Shown here: positions 25,756 through 35,169 of the stretch, one piece after another | Layout: each line of letters opens with the position of its first letter | Position numbering within the stretch: the first letter of the stretch is position 1 | Assembly (NCBI GenBank): GCA_965217135.1 | Contig: OZ244249.1 | Location: 1,860,001 to 1,924,000, forward strand | Source: HXMU1420-2 sp017643305 | GTDB lineage: Bacteria; Pseudomonadota; Alphaproteobacteria; Rhodobacterales; Rhodobacteraceae | Reading direction: 5' to 3' | Length of the DNA: 64,000 nucleotides | Notes under the pieces: generated by a model | Database searches by the model: none | What the model was told of the DNA's origin: nothing | The model's input: the letters and a program-made list of their open reading frames with translations, nothing else | Made by a program: the position numbers and the translations under genes

Positions 25756-27087
25756 TTATTCGTCGTCCAGCTCTTCGATCGCTTTTTGCAGATCATCTTT
25801 GCTGACTTCCTTATCCGCGACCTTGGCCAGCTCGAACACGTAATCCACGACCTTGTCTTCAAACAGTGGTGCGCGGATCTGCTGTTGCATCTGCGGGTTC
25901 TGCTGAACGAATTCAAAGAATTGGCGTTCCTGGCCAGGATACTGCCTGGCTTGGTTCATAACCGCCTGGCTCATTTCCGCATCGCTCACTTCGATCTCTG
26001 CCTTCTGTCCGAGCTCAGCCAGCAGCAGGCCCAGGCGCACGCGGCGTTCGGCCAGGCTGGTGTGTTCATCGGTCGGCTCGATTTCCGGGTGGTCGTGGCC
26101 TTCCACGTCCGGGTTTTCTTCGTGCCAAAGGTGGTGGGCGATCTGGCCCGCCTCAGCGGCCACCAGAGACGGCGGCAGTTCAAATTTTACGACATCGTCC
26201 AGCTTGTCCAGCAGCGCGCGTTTCTGCACCGACCGCGCAGCCCCGGCATATTCTGCTTCCAGACGCTCGGTGATCTGGCCTTTCAGATCAGCCAGATCCT
26301 CGGCACCGAATTTCTTGGCCAGCTCATCGTCGATCTTGGCCGCAACCGGCGCTTTGACTTCCTTGACGGTGCAAGCGAAGACGGCTTCTTTGCCCGCCAG
26401 ATGCTCGGCCTGATAATCCTCGGGGAAGGTGACGGTCACGTCTTTGGCTTCACCGACCTTGCAGCTCACCAGCTGTTCTTCAAACCCCGGGATGAAGCTG
26501 CCGGAGCCCAGAACCAGCGGGTAATCTTCGGCAGAGCCGCCGTCGAACTCTTCGCCGTCAACGGAGCCGACGAAATCGAATACCACTTGGTCGCCATCTT
26601 CGGCAGCCGCGCCTTCGTCGCGCGCTTCGAAATCCTGTGCGGTTTCGGCCAAATTGGCCAGCGCTTCCTCGACAGCCGCGTCATCGGCCTTGACGACCAT
26701 ACGCTCCAGCTCAACGCCGCTCAGGTCGACTTCGGGGATTTCCGGTAGTGCCTCGTAGGACATCTCGACATGCACGTCGTCGCCTTCTTTCCAGTCCTCG
26801 TTGGTCATCTTGACCTCGGGCTGCAGGGCAGGGCGGTCGCCGCTGTCTTCGAAATGCTTGTTCATAGCGCCGTCGATGCTTTCCTGCATCGCTTCGCCCA
26901 TGAGCCGCTGGCCAAACTGCTTTTTCAGCAACGGCATCGGGACCTTGCCCTTGCGAAAGCCCTTCATCTCGATCTCGGGCTGGGCTTCAACCAGCTTTTC
27001 GTTGACCTTGTCTTCGAGCTCGGCTGCGGTCACCACAATCTGGTAGCCGCGTTTCAGACCCTCGTTCAGCGTCTCGGTGACCTGCAT
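25756..27087 (-). CDS. tig: Trigger factor, ribosome-associated chaperone
   Basis: The 443-residue product has the three trigger factor domains: the ribosome-binding N-terminus with the signature GFRKGKVP (residues 43-50), the FKBP-type peptidyl-prolyl isomerase domain in the middle, and the SurA-like C-terminal arms. It docks at the ribosomal exit tunnel and shields nascent chains. It starts at ATG 27087. A very strong GC hairpin lies about 22 bases upstream of the start, and a UUCG terminator closes the transcript. Confidence 0.96.
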   Translation of the reverse strand: MQVTETLNEGLKRGYQIVVTAAELEDKVNEKLVEAQPEIEMKGFRKGKVPMPLLKKQFGQRLMGEAMQESIDGAMNKHFEDSGDRPALQPEVKMTNEDWKEGDDVHVEMSYEALPEIPEVDLSGVELERMVVKADDAAVEEALANLAETAQDFEARDEGAAAEDGDQVVFDFVGSVDGEEFDGGSAEDYPLVLGSGSFIPGFEEQLVSCKVGEAKDVTVTFPEDYQAEHLAGKEAVFACTVKEVKAPVAAKIDDELAKKFGAEDLADLKGQITERLEAEYAGAARSVQKRALLDKLDDVVKFELPPSLVAAEAGQIAHHLWHEENPDVEGHDHPEIEPTDEHTSLAERRVRLGLLLAELGQKAEIEVSDAEMSQAVMNQARQYPGQERQFFEFVQQNPQMQQQIRAPLFEDKVVDYVFELAKVADKEVSKDDLQKAIEELDDE

Positions 27088-27109
27088 TCGTCATTCCCCA
27101 TAACAACCG

Positions 27110-27132
27110 GGCGCGCGCACCCGGCGCGCGCC
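27110..27132 (-). promoter_or_regulatory. GC-only hairpin in the tig leader
   Basis: GGCGCGCGC (27110-27118) and GCGCGCGCC (27124-27132) form a perfect nine-base-pair stem around a five-base loop, about 22 bases before the tig ATG. It could be a terminator-like 5' leader element or a DNA-level operator. Confidence 0.4.
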
Positions 27133-27606
27133 ATCATCGGATTTGGGGCCTTCTATTGATCCGGGCCTGTGGGCGCAAGGGGCATTGCTGGCCGATCGCC
27201 AAACGGCGTTCAGACCTTCCAGCGCGCGCCGACTGGAACCGTGGACGCATCGAGACAGGATGTGCCGGGTTTCGACGGCGCATAGGTTCGCCGGCCCAGT
27301 GAGGCTCCCATCTTCGTTTCATCGAACGCAAGGACCAAACCGATGCCACAGGAGTGGGATCTGGATCCGATTTCTGCCGTTGAAATCGCTGAAATTGCTG
27401 AAAATGGTGCGGGGTGTCAGCACCCTGGACGAATCGCGAACAGGGAGCCCGCGGCGCTGTCAGACAAAGACGCATAGAGCGCCAGCGAGGTAGCCGACAG
27501 ATCTCTATCCACTAAGCCATCGGAGGCCATGCTGCCCCGACCGACCGAAAACCTACCCAGCCGCGCGGTTTCTCACCTGAAATTCATTTTTCAGATGCCA
27601 CGCTGG
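27133..27606. other. Intergenic stretch with a tRNA-like fragment
   Basis: No gene is supported. On the minus strand, 27518-27503 reads GGCTTAGTGGATAGAG, a good match to a tRNA D-arm. It is preceded by GCCTCCG in the position of a 5' acceptor strand, but no pairing anticodon stem or T-arm follows. It may be a tRNA remnant or chance. Confidence 0.25.
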
Positions 27607-28806
27607 TTATTCCGTGTCGGTCCAGTCCACTTCGCTCCGGCCGCGGCTGAAGCTGAACGTATTCAGTTCGCGGAACACCCAGCGCGTTCCGAAGATCAGA
27701 GACCGGCTGCTGCGGTAGGACAACAACCCGGGCTGGTCGAAGTCATAGTGGCGCAGCCCCACATAGAATTGCAGATCGCTGCGGTCGATGTTTTGCACGA
27801 TTCCGATGCCAAACGAATCGGACCGCGACGTGGCCGAGACCGTGCCGTAACCCTTGTAATAATCCAGCGAGACGGAAGTATCGCCCCAATCCGACCAGCG
27901 CCGTTTCAGGCCGATCTTAGAGTAGAGGTAATTGCCACCGCCATCGCGTTTGCCCCCTGCAAGTGTCGTGGACCAGCCGGAAGGGGTGTGCCGCAGGCTG
28001 ACAGATCCGGCGGATTGCGGGGCCTGATTGCCGTTGACTTCGGCAATTGAAAACCCACCGCTGGCCTTTATGTCGAACGCACCGAGCGTGTTGCGGTAGA
28101 ACACGCCAACATCGGCGAGCGCGTCGTTGACCACCAGGTTGCGGTCGCTGACCTCCACCCCAAACGACATGGCAACGTTGAACGTCCCGAACTGCGACAA
28201 GGCCAGATCGGGGCTGTCCCAGCGAATGCGCGGCGCGCGCCCACCATCAAAGGTGGGAAAGGCAGATGAGATTGAGACCGTCGACAATATGCCCGACGCG
28301 GTGCGGAACGTGTAGCCGCCCGCCGTGTCGGCAATGCCCACATAGGCCGCCAGCTGGGTGCCCGACAGGTCGGATTCCGAAACGCCATCGGATCCCATGC
28401 TGCCCATCCCGAAGGAAAACGACCCGATCTTCTTGGTGTCATGGATCAGTTAGAACTTGCGAAGGGTTGATGCGTTGAGGTCGATCAGCGGCGCCACGTA
28501 GAACTGGCTTAGCACCGCGGAAGGTCGAAGACCCAGCGAGGATTCGAAATTGAAGCGAGTCTGGCCGCTCAGAGATGGCACATCCAGCCAGAACCCGAAC
28601 CGCCCGCCGGAGTAGGAATTGTCGGTCAGTCGTGTGTATCGGCTGACCCCGTCGTTGAAGCTGACTACCGATGGCGAAAAATGCCCGTAAAGCCGGAAAG
28701 ATGAGGAGCGCGGTGGGTCATTTGCCCAGACCGCACTGGCAAACGCGCAAAGCAGCCCTGTCAGGGCGCAGAAAAGCGTTCGGACCGATTTGACAATTTT
28801 CTCCAT
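27607..28806 (-). pseudogene. Outer-membrane porin gene interrupted by an in-frame TAA
   Basis: An ATG at 28806 opens a product with a clear signal peptide (cleavage after AFASAVWA). Beta-strand-rich sequence follows, such as SSFRLYGHFSPSVVSFND and GRFGFWLDVPS. A TAA at 28452-28450 stops it at codon 119. The same frame then continues from LIHDTKKIGSFSFG for another 280 codons to an aromatic-rich end. The total of about 400 residues suits an alphaproteobacterial general porin. The residues before the stop (ASTLRKF) suggest that a Tyr codon became TAA. It is either a recent pseudogene or a sequence error. Confidence 0.75.
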
Positions 28807-29011
28807 GGAAAACCCGGATGTTAGGCGTTGGAGAAGAATGCCCACATGGCAGCGATCAGGCAAGACGGTGGGCGACAGGCAGGAGTAAGATTGTTTTCTG
28901 GCACCGAAAGACCCGACGCGGGCGCGAAATGACCCTGGCAAATTTTGGGTACGGTGCTCCAGCGAATTTGTATCGCACTCACGTAAAGAAAGGCTGTCGG
29001 GCGATGAACCG

Positions 29012-29096
29012 TGGTGCGGGTGGAGGGACTTGAACCCCCACGCCTTGCGGCGCCAGAACCTAAATCTGGTGCGTCTACCAATTTCGCCACACCCGC
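29012..29096 (-). tRNA. tRNA-Leu (anticodon UAG)
   Basis: The minus strand folds as a class II tRNA. The acceptor GCGGGTG pairs with CACCCGC, and the D-arm region contains GGCGAAATTGGTAGAC. The anticodon stem CCAGA/TCTGG holds the loop TTTAGGT with anticodon TAG at 29062-29060. A long variable arm and a GGTTCAAGTCC T-arm follow. The 3' CCA is encoded (29014-29012). Confidence 0.97.
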
Positions 29097-29247
29097 ACAT
29101 ACCCATCTATGGGCCGATGTCGCATATCAAAGCCGTGTCTCATATGCGAGAGGAAATCGAAAACGCCACCCGCAAAAAATCCGCGACATTCACGCAGGAT
29201 TAACCTAAGATTTCGAAAAAACAGAGGCAATCGAGCGAGTATGCCCA

Positions 29248-29727
29248 ATGACACATGAACCGGCGGCCAGATCGGCCCGCTCGGACACGTCCGCGCAGAA
29301 GGTTGGTGGGCTGGTGATCCTTCCATCCAGTGCGGAGGTTCAGACCCGGGATGGGCTCATCCCTGCGGAATACCTGATGCCGGGCGATGACCTGATTGCG
29401 CGTGAACGTGGTTACACCCGCCTGCGCCACGTTAGCCGATTGCGGCAACCTACGCGCGCAGTTTGGGTGCGGAACGGGTTCCTGCCCGGCTTTGCGTCAG
29501 AAGGCGGCGTTTTGCTGCCCGCTCAGCAGCTGGTGTTGCGCCTGGATGTGCGGGAAAACACGCCCTTGCCCGCGCAGGCGCTGGCGTCTCTCGGACTGGC
29601 GGAGGAGATCGGCATGCGGCAGCTGACCATGTTGCAGCTGTGGTTGCCGGTGGTCGACACAGTCTATGCCGCCGGGCTGGAGCTGGTGGCGATCCCGGTG
29701 GTGCAGCGCCAACCCAAGGCGGCCTGA
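29248..29727 (+). CDS. Degenerate Hint-domain protein
   Basis: The 159-residue product follows the pattern of the Hint (hedgehog/intein) domain proteins that are abundant in Rhodobacteraceae: TRDGLIPAEYLMPGDDLIARERGYTRLRHV, written here as two parts, TRDGLIPAEYLMPGDD and LIARERGYTRLRH. Where active members start with a catalytic Cys (CFTPGT-like), this protein reads ILPSSAEV. Where they have a histidine block like SPQHR, it reads LPAQQLVL. It therefore lacks the self-splicing residues and is probably a non-processing relative. No exported domain is attached. Confidence 0.6.
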   Translation: MTHEPAARSARSDTSAQKVGGLVILPSSAEVQTRDGLIPAEYLMPGDDLIARERGYTRLRHVSRLRQPTRAVWVRNGFLPGFASEGGVLLPAQQLVLRLDVRENTPLPAQALASLGLAEEIGMRQLTMLQLWLPVVDTVYAAGLELVAIPVVQRQPKAA

Positions 29728-29844
29728 GGTCCGATCCCCCGTTTTCATGCCGCTTACGGTCCATTCGCGCGCAATTTTGTCGGTTTTGGCAAGGTTTGCG
29801 CGCAATGCATGCCTAGGCTGACCGGACTTGTTTTGGAGTCCGCC

Positions 29845-31350
29845 ATGGTTCGACGTGCCCGCGCCGCTCGCAGCGCCCCGGTTCCCGCCCCAGCCTATAT
29901 CCGGCGTCGGCTGGCGTGGTTCGATCCGCTGGACGAAGCGCAGCTGGCCCGGCTCGACGCGCAGGTCGATTGGATCATGCAGGACGTGGGCATTGCCTTT
30001 CGCGACGACCCTGAGGCGCTGGCCAAGTGGAAATCCGCCGGTGCGAAGATTGACGGTGACATCGTACGCGCCCCGGCAGACTGGGTACGTGCCGAATGCA
30101 GCAAGGCCCCTCGCTACTTCACCCAGCTGGCGCGCAACCCTGAGAAATCTGTGGTCATTGGGGGCGACGCGCAGGTTTTTGCCCCAATCTATGGTGCACC
30201 GTTTGTGCGGGATCTGGATCGCGGGCGGCGCTATGGCGATCTGGACAGTTTCCGGGATCTGGTGCGGCTGTCCTATATGCACCCGAACCTGCACCACACT
30301 GGGCTGGTGATCTGCGAACCCTGCGATGTGCCGGTCAACAAACGGCATCTGGACATGGTGCTGGCACATATGACGCTGAGCGACAAACCGCATCTGGGCG
30401 CAATCACCGAAGGCTCCCGCGCGAAGGACAGCGTGGATATGGCCGAGATTGTTTTTGGCGCAGAGGTGCTGGAGGACAATTGTGTCATTCTTGGCAATGT
30501 GAACACCAATTCACCGTTGCTGGTGGACAAAGTCGTGACCGAGGCGATCCGGGCCTATTGCGGGCGCGGGCAGGGGATCATCGTGGTGCCGTTCATCCTG
30601 TCGGGGGCCATGGGGCCAGTCAGCACGGCGGCCAGCGTGACCCAGGCGATGGCAGAGGCGTTGATGGTGTGCGCTTATACTCAGATGGTCCGCCCCGGTG
30701 CGCCGTTTGTTTTGGGGAATTTTCTTTCATCCATGTCGCTGAAATCTGGCGCGCCTACATTTGGGATGCCGGAACCGGTTCTCTCGAACTATGCCATCGG
30801 CCAGATGGCACGGCGGGCGGGCTTGCCGTTGCGCTGTGGCGGGTCGCTGACCGCGTCCAAGATCGAAGATGCGCAGGCAGCTTATGAAAGCGCGGATTCG
30901 ATGCATTCGACAATGCTGGCAGGGGCGAATTTCGTCCTGCACGCGGCGGGCTGGCTGGAAGGCGGGCTGTGCACAGGGTTCGAGAAACTGGTGATGGATG
31001 CGGACCGTCTGGGCAGCTACCAGAAGGTGCTGACGCAGGGGCTCGACGTATCGGATGAGGCGATGGCGCGGGACGCTTATGGGGAGGTTGCGCCGGGCGG
31101 GCATTTCCTGGGCTCCGCGCACACGATGCGGAATTACCAGACGGCCTTCTATGAACCCGCGCTGAGCGACAGCGAGAATGTCGAAAGCTGGGAAGATGGC
31201 GGTGGCACGGATATGCGGGAACGCGCCCATGCCCGCTGGACCCAGATGCTGCGGGACTACCAGCCCCCGCCCATGGAAGACGTCACGCGCGAGGCGCTGG
31301 AGGCGTTCGTGGTCAAGCGTAAGGAAGAGTTGCCGGATGCTTGGTATTGA
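29845..31350 (+). CDS. MttB-family methyltransferase, non-pyrrolysine type (first paralogue)
   Basis: The 501-residue product belongs to the trimethylamine methyltransferase (MttB) superfamily. There is no in-frame amber codon, so it belongs to the large pyrrolysine-free branch. Characterised members of that branch demethylate quaternary amines such as glycine betaine or carnitine and methylate a corrinoid protein. It shows typical segments such as VILGNVNTNSPL and MLAGANFVLHAAGWLEGGL. The start is ATG at 29845 with GGAG six bases upstream. No corrinoid protein or activating enzyme gene is adjacent. The substrate is unknown. A second paralogue lies at 51792-53336. Confidence 0.85.
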   Translation: MVRRARAARSAPVPAPAYIRRRLAWFDPLDEAQLARLDAQVDWIMQDVGIAFRDDPEALAKWKSAGAKIDGDIVRAPADWVRAECSKAPRYFTQLARNPEKSVVIGGDAQVFAPIYGAPFVRDLDRGRRYGDLDSFRDLVRLSYMHPNLHHTGLVICEPCDVPVNKRHLDMVLAHMTLSDKPHLGAITEGSRAKDSVDMAEIVFGAEVLEDNCVILGNVNTNSPLLVDKVVTEAIRAYCGRGQGIIVVPFILSGAMGPVSTAASVTQAMAEALMVCAYTQMVRPGAPFVLGNFLSSMSLKSGAPTFGMPEPVLSNYAIGQMARRAGLPLRCGGSLTASKIEDAQAAYESADSMHSTMLAGANFVLHAAGWLEGGLCTGFEKLVMDADRLGSYQKVLTQGLDVSDEAMARDAYGEVAPGGHFLGSAHTMRNYQTAFYEPALSDSENVESWEDGGGTDMRERAHARWTQMLRDYQPPPMEDVTREALEAFVVKRKEELPDAWY

Positions 31351-31359
31351 GGTTTTGGC

Positions 31360-32103
31360 TCAGGTCAGTGTGCGGATCATCAGCACTGTGCCCGAGACCA
31401 GCATCAGCCCGACCAGCACCCAGCGAAAGGCGGTGTCTCTGAGCCGTTTGAAAACGAAAATGCCCAGTTGCGCGCTTACCCCGGCCACGCCCACGCCGAC
31501 GATCATGCTGGGCAGCATGTCGGAGGTGTAGGCCCCGCGCCAGGCCAGCACTCCGCCGGTGATCAGCAGGATGACGACGCTGAAGGGCTGCAACACCGCG
31601 CGGGTTTCGTGCCGGGGCCAGGGGCGCAGGGCGCACCACATGGCGGGCAAAGCGCCGGACAGCCCCGCAAGCCCGCCCATCACGCCGCCGGCAAAGCCGA
31701 CCATTCCGTCTGCCACCGGGGTGGGGCGGTCAAACTGGGGCAAAGACCGGCGCATCAGGAAGAACGTGCCGTAGATCATCATGAACCCTGCGATCAGCAG
31801 CTGCAGCAGGTAGGGATCCACCACCCCAAGTGCGGCGGTGCCCAGCGGAATGCCGATGATCGCAGGTATCAGGAACCGCAGGCTGCGGCGCGGGTATTTC
31901 AGGGCGGAATGGCGCACCACCCACAGACCGGGGATGCCGTTGAAGACCGACATGACAACTGACAGAGCCACCGCTTGGGTTGGCGGCAGGGCCTGCAGGA
32001 AAAACCCCAGCGCGAACAAGGCTGTGCCGAACCCGGCCAGCCCGTTGACGAACCCACCGGCCAGTGCGCCAACCGCAATCAGCAGCACTTCGTTTTCCAT
32101 CAA
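31360..32103 (-). CDS. TauE/SafE (TSUP) family membrane permease
   Basis: This 247-residue integral membrane protein has seven to eight hydrophobic segments and the repeat-type motifs of the family: GGFVNGLAGFGTALFALG at the N-terminus and GFAGGVMGGLAGLSGALP in the second half. Such proteins export or import sulfite, sulfoacetate or other organosulfur and carboxylate anions. It converges with the MttB homologue, with only nine bases between stop codons. Confidence 0.88.
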   Translation of the reverse strand: MMENEVLLIAVGALAGGFVNGLAGFGTALFALGFFLQALPPTQAVALSVVMSVFNGIPGLWVVRHSALKYPRRSLRFLIPAIIGIPLGTAALGVVDPYLLQLLIAGFMMIYGTFFLMRRSLPQFDRPTPVADGMVGFAGGVMGGLAGLSGALPAMWCALRPWPRHETRAVLQPFSVVILLITGGVLAWRGAYTSDMLPSMIVGVGVAGVSAQLGIFVFKRLRDTAFRWVLVGLMLVSGTVLMIRTLT

Positions 32104-32167
32104 TCCGTTCCGAGAAAATGCGCAGTCATGCTCACGCCATATCGGCCCGGTGCAGAGGCCACAAGGC

Positions 32168-33747
32168 TCAGATCAGGCCCCAGAGGTCCGCTTCGTCCAA
32201 CCGCGCGCCGCTTGCGATATCGGCCAGCCCGGTGCGTGTGTCGACAAAGACAATCTCCTCTACCCCCGTCACGGTGAGTCCGAGGAAGGCCAGCGGATCG
32301 GTTGTGTTGTCGGCCAGTGCGGTTTCGGCCGTGGCGCGGGACGTATCAGTCAGGGCAAGGTACAGCTTGGCATATCCCCGGCCGCCATGGATTTCGTCCA
32401 GATCGCCCGTTGTGCCGCCGATCAGCGCGGCTTCGGCAAACAGGAACTGATCATCGCCAGTATAGCCATAGAGGCTGTCATTGCCCAAGCCGCCGATCAG
32501 CACATCGTTGCTGCGTCCGCCGCTGACCAGGTCATCGCCTTCCGCCCCGTCCATCACATCTGCGCCTGCCCAGCCGCGCACGGTATAATTGCCGCTGCCA
32601 CCGGAGACGATGTCGTCCCCCCAGCCAGCAATTATCCGGTCATCGCCCAGCCCCCCCCCAGCGCAACGTCATCGTCTGCACGGGTGAAAATGTCGTCGTT
32701 CTGGTCTGCTGACAGCACCAGGTCGGCCTCTGCTGTCGTGGCCAGCGATGCGCCCACGTCTTTGGCCAAATAAACCGTGCTGGTTAGGCTTGCTGCTGAA
32801 AACGCACCCATGACGCCATGCAGATCGGTGGACGGGTGGCGTTCATCGAAAAACGCGACCTGATCTGGGTCATAGCCTTCGACCGTCGGGTTCGGGTTCG
32901 GTGAGTGCATAGTATTGAGCATCATTGGTTCCGACCACGGCGCAATAAAGCCAAACGCGGTTGGGTCGGATAGCAAGGCAATTGTCAGTGCTTCCATATC
33001 CACGATCATCACTTTGGCACCGGCTTCGGCCAGTGCGGCAACTTCGGTCCGCAAGCGATCATTATATTCGTCGCGTGCGGCGTTGCGAAAGGATACCAGC
33101 GGATCGTCTTCATCCCCGGCTACTGCGAGAAATCCGATGGATGGCAGCGTGTTCACCACAACCTGACCGACACCAAAATCCAGCAGCGTCTGTGTGGCGT
33201 CGACGGTAGCGGCCAGAACGCTTTCGTTCAGGCGAGCAAATTCGCTCAGGATCAGGTCGAATTCGGTTTCGGTGACCTTGAATTGGTTCAGATCGTTCAG
33301 CCCGATCATCAGTGTTGCGCTGGTGGTGGACCTGTCGGTGCCGTCGGTTTCGGCAAGGTAGCGGGCGATCTGGGCATCAAGGCTGATGTCAAAATCCAGC
33401 AGCGGGTCGTCTTCAGGGACAATCAGCGTGTCGGTCAGGCTGCGGTCGGCAATCAGTTCACCCAGACTGCGTGCGCCGACCGCATAGGCCCCGGCGACGG
33501 CAAAGTTCAGGCTGGTGGACACCCCGAGCAGATCAGAGGTGTATTCGACAAAAACATCCCCGTTGGTGGCCGCCTGCTGGTAGCCGACGTCATCCCCGGG
33601 GATAGGCGTGCTTAGCACTTCTTTAGTTAATGCGTGGAGATTGCCGTTGTCGGAATAGCTGGCCCCGAAATAGACGGTGGTGTTGAAGGAAAACGAGATA
33701 CCCTACACTTCCGCACCGGACGCAGGGTGGTCCGGCGTGCCGGTCAT
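32168..33747 (-). pseudogene. Secreted GDSL/SGNH hydrolase with RTX repeats, broken
   Basis: An ATG at 33747 starts a frame that meets TAG at 33705-33703. The same frame then encodes the SGNH block I (NTTVYFGASYSDNGN) and a hydrolase domain with DERHPSTDLHG as the catalytic Asp-His block. At a run of nine G (minus strand, 32659-32651) the frame shifts. RTX nonapeptide repeats (GWAGADVMDGAEGDDLVSGG) and a C-terminal secretion-type tail follow in another frame to a stop at 32168. The intact protein would be a calcium-binding esterase/lipase exported by a type I system. The early stop and the frameshift together argue for a pseudogene, though the G-run could also be phase-variable or a sequencing error. 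Confidence 0.7.
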
Positions 33748-33918
33748 TTTTGCCCGGTTCCAATTTTGAATGGATGTATCCTGCATTATGCCTTCCAATG
33801 CCGGAGCATAACGGAGGAGCAGGAATTTCCCAAGCAAAAGCGGCTGACGGGGGGGCAGCCTTGCCAGACCGCGTGATCCGGCGTGTAATTCCGGGCAGAA
33901 ACCAGGAGGACATGGCCG

Positions 33919-35169
33919 ATGTGGTCAAACTGGTCAGGCCATCAAACCTGCGACGCGCCAGTGCTGCGCCCGGTGGGTACCGAAGGCGTCCGCAGCATGA
34001 TGCGCCAGACCGCTGGCAGCCTGCGGCCCGTGGGCACCGGCCATTCCTTCACGCCGCTGGTGCCGGGGGCGGACACAGTTGTGGCGCCCATGCCCAGATA
34101 CGGCCCACCGGTCAGCGCAATATCAGGCGCTTTGGCGCGGGTCGATGCCAACGCGCCGCTGCATGTGCTGTCCAAGGCTCTGGATGGGTCAGGTCGCGCG
34201 TTTCGCAATCTGGGCGACATCAATGTGCAGACGCTGGCCGGAGCGATCTCCACCGCGACCCATGGCACCGGGGCGACTTTGCCCTGCCTCTCGGCGGAGA
34301 TAACCGCCGCGCAGCTTGTCACGGCGGATGGCGAAGTGGTGGAGGTGCCATCCGAAGATCTGCCCGGCGTACGGGTGGCGCTGGGCCTGCTGGGTATTCT
34401 GACCGAGATCGAGATCACCACCGTCCCCGCCTATAACCTGCGCCGCCGGGTGGGGGTTAAACCTGTGGCCGATCTGATGGGCACGATGCAGGACAAATGG
34501 GCGGATCACCGGAATTATGAATTCTTTGTGCTGCCCCACAGTGGCAAGGGCGTTGCCATTGCCCACGACCTCAGCACCGATCCGCCGGGCAAAGCGCCGA
34601 TGGATCTGGATGAGGTGGGCATGGCCTGTCTGCGCGGGGCGAGCGCGTTACGGCATGTGTCCGGGGGCCTGCGCCGGGCGGCGTTGAACCTGCTTACGGC
34701 TGTTCAGGGGAATGAGGATTTTGTCGCCGAGAGCTGGAAGGTGCTGTCGTCGACGCGCAAGACCCGATTCAACGAAATGGAATATCACCTGCCACCGGAC
34801 AACGCAGACGATGTGATTGGGGAGATCCTGACCCTGATCGAAACCCGCCACCCGGACGTGTGGTTTCCCATCGAGGTCCGGCAGACAGCGGGCGACACCG
34901 CTTGGCTGTCGCCGTTCCAGCATGGGGCGCGCGTATCGGTGGCGGTGCATATGCACGCCAAGCAAAAGTTCGAGGCTTTTTTTGCTGATTGCGAGGCAAT
35001 CTTTCGCGCCGCAGCGGGGCGGCCGCATTGGGGCAAGTTGCATGGGTTGGCGCGGACAGATCTAGAGGCGCTGTATCCCGACCTGCCGAAGTTTGATGCG
35101 CTGCGGGCACGGATGGACCCGCAGGGGCGGTTCCTGTCCCCGGCGCTGGCGGCGCTGTTCGCGCCATGA
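33919..35169 (+). CDS. FAD-linked oxidase, D-arabinono-/L-gulono-1,4-lactone oxidase family
   Basis: The 416-residue product has the vanillyl-alcohol-oxidase-type FAD domain with RPVGTGHSFTPL near the N-terminus and ISTATHGTGATLP. The ALO C-terminal domain ends with the family signature HWGKLHGL. It would oxidise an aldonolactone or sugar alcohol with O2, making H2O2. The ATG at 33919 has GGAGGA eight bases upstream; an ATG at 33912 is too close to that site. The stop overlaps the next gene by four bases (ATGA), so the two are translated together. Confidence 0.85.
   Translation: MWSNWSGHQTCDAPVLRPVGTEGVRSMMRQTAGSLRPVGTGHSFTPLVPGADTVVAPMPRYGPPVSAISGALARVDANAPLHVLSKALDGSGRAFRNLGDINVQTLAGAISTATHGTGATLPCLSAEITAAQLVTADGEVVEVPSEDLPGVRVALGLLGILTEIEITTVPAYNLRRRVGVKPVADLMGTMQDKWADHRNYEFFVLPHSGKGVAIAHDLSTDPPGKAPMDLDEVGMACLRGASALRHVSGGLRRAALNLLTAVQGNEDFVAESWKVLSSTRKTRFNEMEYHLPPDNADDVIGEILTLIETRHPDVWFPIEVRQTAGDTAWLSPFQHGARVSVAVHMHAKQKFEAFFADCEAIFRAAAGRPHWGKLHGLARTDLEALYPDLPKFDALRARMDPQGRFLSPALAALFAP

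Noticed and set aside
27143..27493. 116-codon plus-strand frame between tig and the porin remnant
   Set aside because: The composition (Arg, Pro and Ser rich) and lack of a start signal fit non-coding GC-rich sequence.
10150..28452. Recoding of TAA as tyrosine in this organism
   Set aside because: TAA ends many intact genes here (for example coxS, infC and tig), so general recoding is impossible. Nonsense mutation or sequence error is simpler.
33750..34436. Long plus-strand frame overlapping the start of the lactone-oxidase-like gene
   Set aside because: It is out of frame with the clear FAD-binding protein, and its translation is a shadow.
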